Shown here one piece after another: positions 52,813 to 53,962 of a stretch of 53,962 nucleotides of DNA; the first letter of the stretch is position 1; the number at the start of each line of letters is the position of its first letter. This stretch comes from Gammaproteobacteria bacterium (GTDB taxonomy: Bacteria; Pseudomonadota; Gammaproteobacteria; Steroidobacterales; Steroidobacteraceae). The translations under genes were made by a program, and so were the position numbers. The stretch covers positions 1-53,962 of the forward strand of contig JAQGOF010000057.1 in assembly GCA_028293745.1 (NCBI GenBank), written 5' to 3'. The notes below the pieces were generated by a model. That model searched no databases. It was given only the letters and a program-made list of their open reading frames with translations, and had not been told where the DNA came from.

Positions 52813-53962
52813 GAGCGGGCGCCTGCGGGGGATGGCGTGGCCGCGGCGGGTGCGGTGCCCGCAGCGGGTACACCCGGGGGCGCGTTGGCGGTGTTGGTCG
52901 CGGGCGCGGCGGCTGCGCTGGCGGGCGCGTGGGCGACGGCGAGGCTCTTGGAGAAAGAGACGATCGACTGCAGTACGCTGCGCGCCTTGCCGCTGTCGAT
53001 TGCGCTTGCGGCAAGCTCCACGCCTTCCTGCGGGGAGCGTACCCGTCCGGCCACCTCAAGAGCGAGCGCCGTACCGAGCAACAGGCAGTCCCGGTGGGGT
53101 CCGCGGTCTTGTCCGGTCAACACCGCTTCGAGAGCGCGAGCATTGTGTTGAGCGTCGCCTCCGGCGAGGCCTTCGGCCGTACATGTTTGCAATCCGTAGT
53201 CGACGGGGAGTCTGATCTGCATGTCAACCTTGCCAGGCCTGACATCGAACACGGTGAAGGGGCCGATCGGTGTCGGCTCGTCCCAGCCTTCAGCGCCATG
53301 CACGACGAACGTCCGCTCTACTTCCATGCCCGACAACGTCTCTGCAATGAGTCGGGCAATCTCCAGGCTGAATGCGCCGATGAGATGGAATGGGGGCGTT
53401 GCGGGGTTTGTCAGCGGGCCCAGGATGTTGAAAATCGTGCGCACACCGAGCGCCGCGCGTACGGGTGCAACTGCCTTCATGGCAGGATGATAGTGAGGCG
53501 CAAAGAGAAATGTGAAGTTTGAGGCGGTGAGACAATCGGCCGCTTCTTGCTCGTCCAGCGGTACTTTCAGGCCAAGCGCTTCGAGAACGTCCGCGCTGCC
53601 AGCGCGGCTGGATACTGAACGATTTCCGTGCTTCAAGACCGGCACGCCACAAGCAGCGGTCAGCAACGCAGTACCCGTCGAGATATTGAGACTGCCCGAG
53701 GCGTCTCCGCCCGTGCCGACGACATCAATGGCTCTCAGGTCGGTTGGAATCTTCGGTCGGCGAGCGAGTCGGCGCATCCCGCGGGCGAATCCGCGCACCT
53801 CATCGGCAATCACGCCTTTGGTCCGCAGAGCTGCCAGGATCGCGCCGGCCATTGCCTGGGCGCCCGTCGGATCCGTGAGCTGCGTCAACAGGTCCTCGGC
53901 TTCCAACTCGCTCAAGTTGCGCCGATTGAGGAGCTTCTCGAGGGTCTCACGCGAGGGAGGCA
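52809..53962 (-). CDS. trpD: Anthranilate phosphoribosyltransferase with an Ala/Pro tail, partial at window edge
   Basis: About 383 residues visible. The frame stays open to the window edge, beginning PPSRETLEKLLNRRNLSELE; the last two bases of the window fit the TG of a start codon whose first base lies just outside. The motifs are VVGTGGDASGSLNISTGTAL, KHGNRSVSSRAGSADVLEAL, and GPLTNPA. It adds phosphoribose to anthranilate. A tail of about 50 residues rich in Ala, Pro and Thr (ASAAAAPATNTANAPPGVPA) follows the normal C-terminus. Confidence 0.93.
   Translation of the reverse strand, partial: PPSRETLEKLLNRRNLSELEAEDLLTQLTDPTGAQAMAGAILAALRTKGVIADEVRGFARGMRRLARRPKIPTDLRAIDVVGTGGDASGSLNISTGTALLTAACGVPVLKHGNRSVSSRAGSADVLEALGLKVPLDEQEAADCLTASNFTFLFAPHYHPAMKAVAPVRAALGVRTIFNILGPLTNPATPPFHLIGAFSLEIARLIAETLSGMEVERTFVVHGAEGWDEPTPIGPFTVFDVRPGKVDMQIRLPVDYGLQTCTAEGLAGGDAQHNARALEAVLTGQDRGPHRDCLLLGTALALEVAGRVRSPQEGVELAASAIDSGKARSVLQSIVSFSKSLAVAHAPASAAAAPATNTANAPPGVPAAGTAPAAATPSPAGARS

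Noticed and set aside
1..53962. CRISPR arrays, rRNA genes, prophage structural genes
   Set aside because: No regularly spaced repeats, rRNA signatures or capsid/tail/terminase genes were seen.

Overview
The window is a GC-rich proteobacterial chromosome segment. A gammaproteobacterial origin is likely: it carries the ubiquinone genes ubiK, ubiE, ubiJ and ubiB, a comM/yifB homologue, a cytochrome c5-type protein and a trpD-C-F-B-A operon. I infer the class from gene content and order and cannot name the species.

Layout. 1-11.8 kb holds host genes: a truncated iron-sulfur flavin reductase, a 3-hydroxyisobutyrate dehydrogenase-family enzyme, an ammonium transporter with a textbook NtrC/sigma-54 control region but no glnK beside it, ubiK, comM, a c-type cytochrome, an AraC regulator and small genes. 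10.2-14.6 kb is a gene graveyard: a methyltransferase with one in-frame TGA, a TPR/Sel1-like gene with several lesions, and a RelA/SpoT gene whose catalytic centre is deleted.

14.72-29.18 kb is an integrated island, visibly richer in A/T, bounded by 45-bp direct repeats that are the 5' half of a tRNA-Arg(CCG) gene. The intact tRNA is at the right end, so the island supplied its present 5' half and upstream region. The island carries a tyrosine integrase next to the tRNA, a P4-like primase/helicase broken by one TAG, an origin-like repeat region, two serine recombinases, an IS66 scrap, and probable defence cargo: an OLD-like ATPase/TOPRIM protein, a SIR2-like protein paired with a coiled-coil/zinc-ribbon protein, a SEC-C protein and a membrane protein.

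29.3-34.5 kb is an operon for a 2-oxoacid:ferredoxin oxidoreductase (gamma-alpha fusion and beta) plus a GltD-like flavoprotein with ferredoxin domains, driven by a promoter whose -35 box overlaps a palindrome. 34.6-44.2 kb holds three paralogous hybrid histidine kinases on the minus strand, interleaved with a NarL-type regulator, a DUF971 gene, ubiE, a second response regulator and a stand-alone XerD N-terminal-like domain. 44.3-46.5 kb is ubiJ-ubiB, followed by a MATE exporter. 48.0-53.96 kb is trpD-trpC-trpF-trpB-trpA plus an MFS exporter on the minus strand; every junction is a 4-bp stop/start overlap, so the exporter appears translationally coupled to tryptophan synthesis.

Most interesting points: the 5'-half tRNA integration, the SIR2/zinc-ribbon pair and the other defence cargo, the three-kinase array threaded through the ubiquinone genes, and the exporter at the end of the trp operon.
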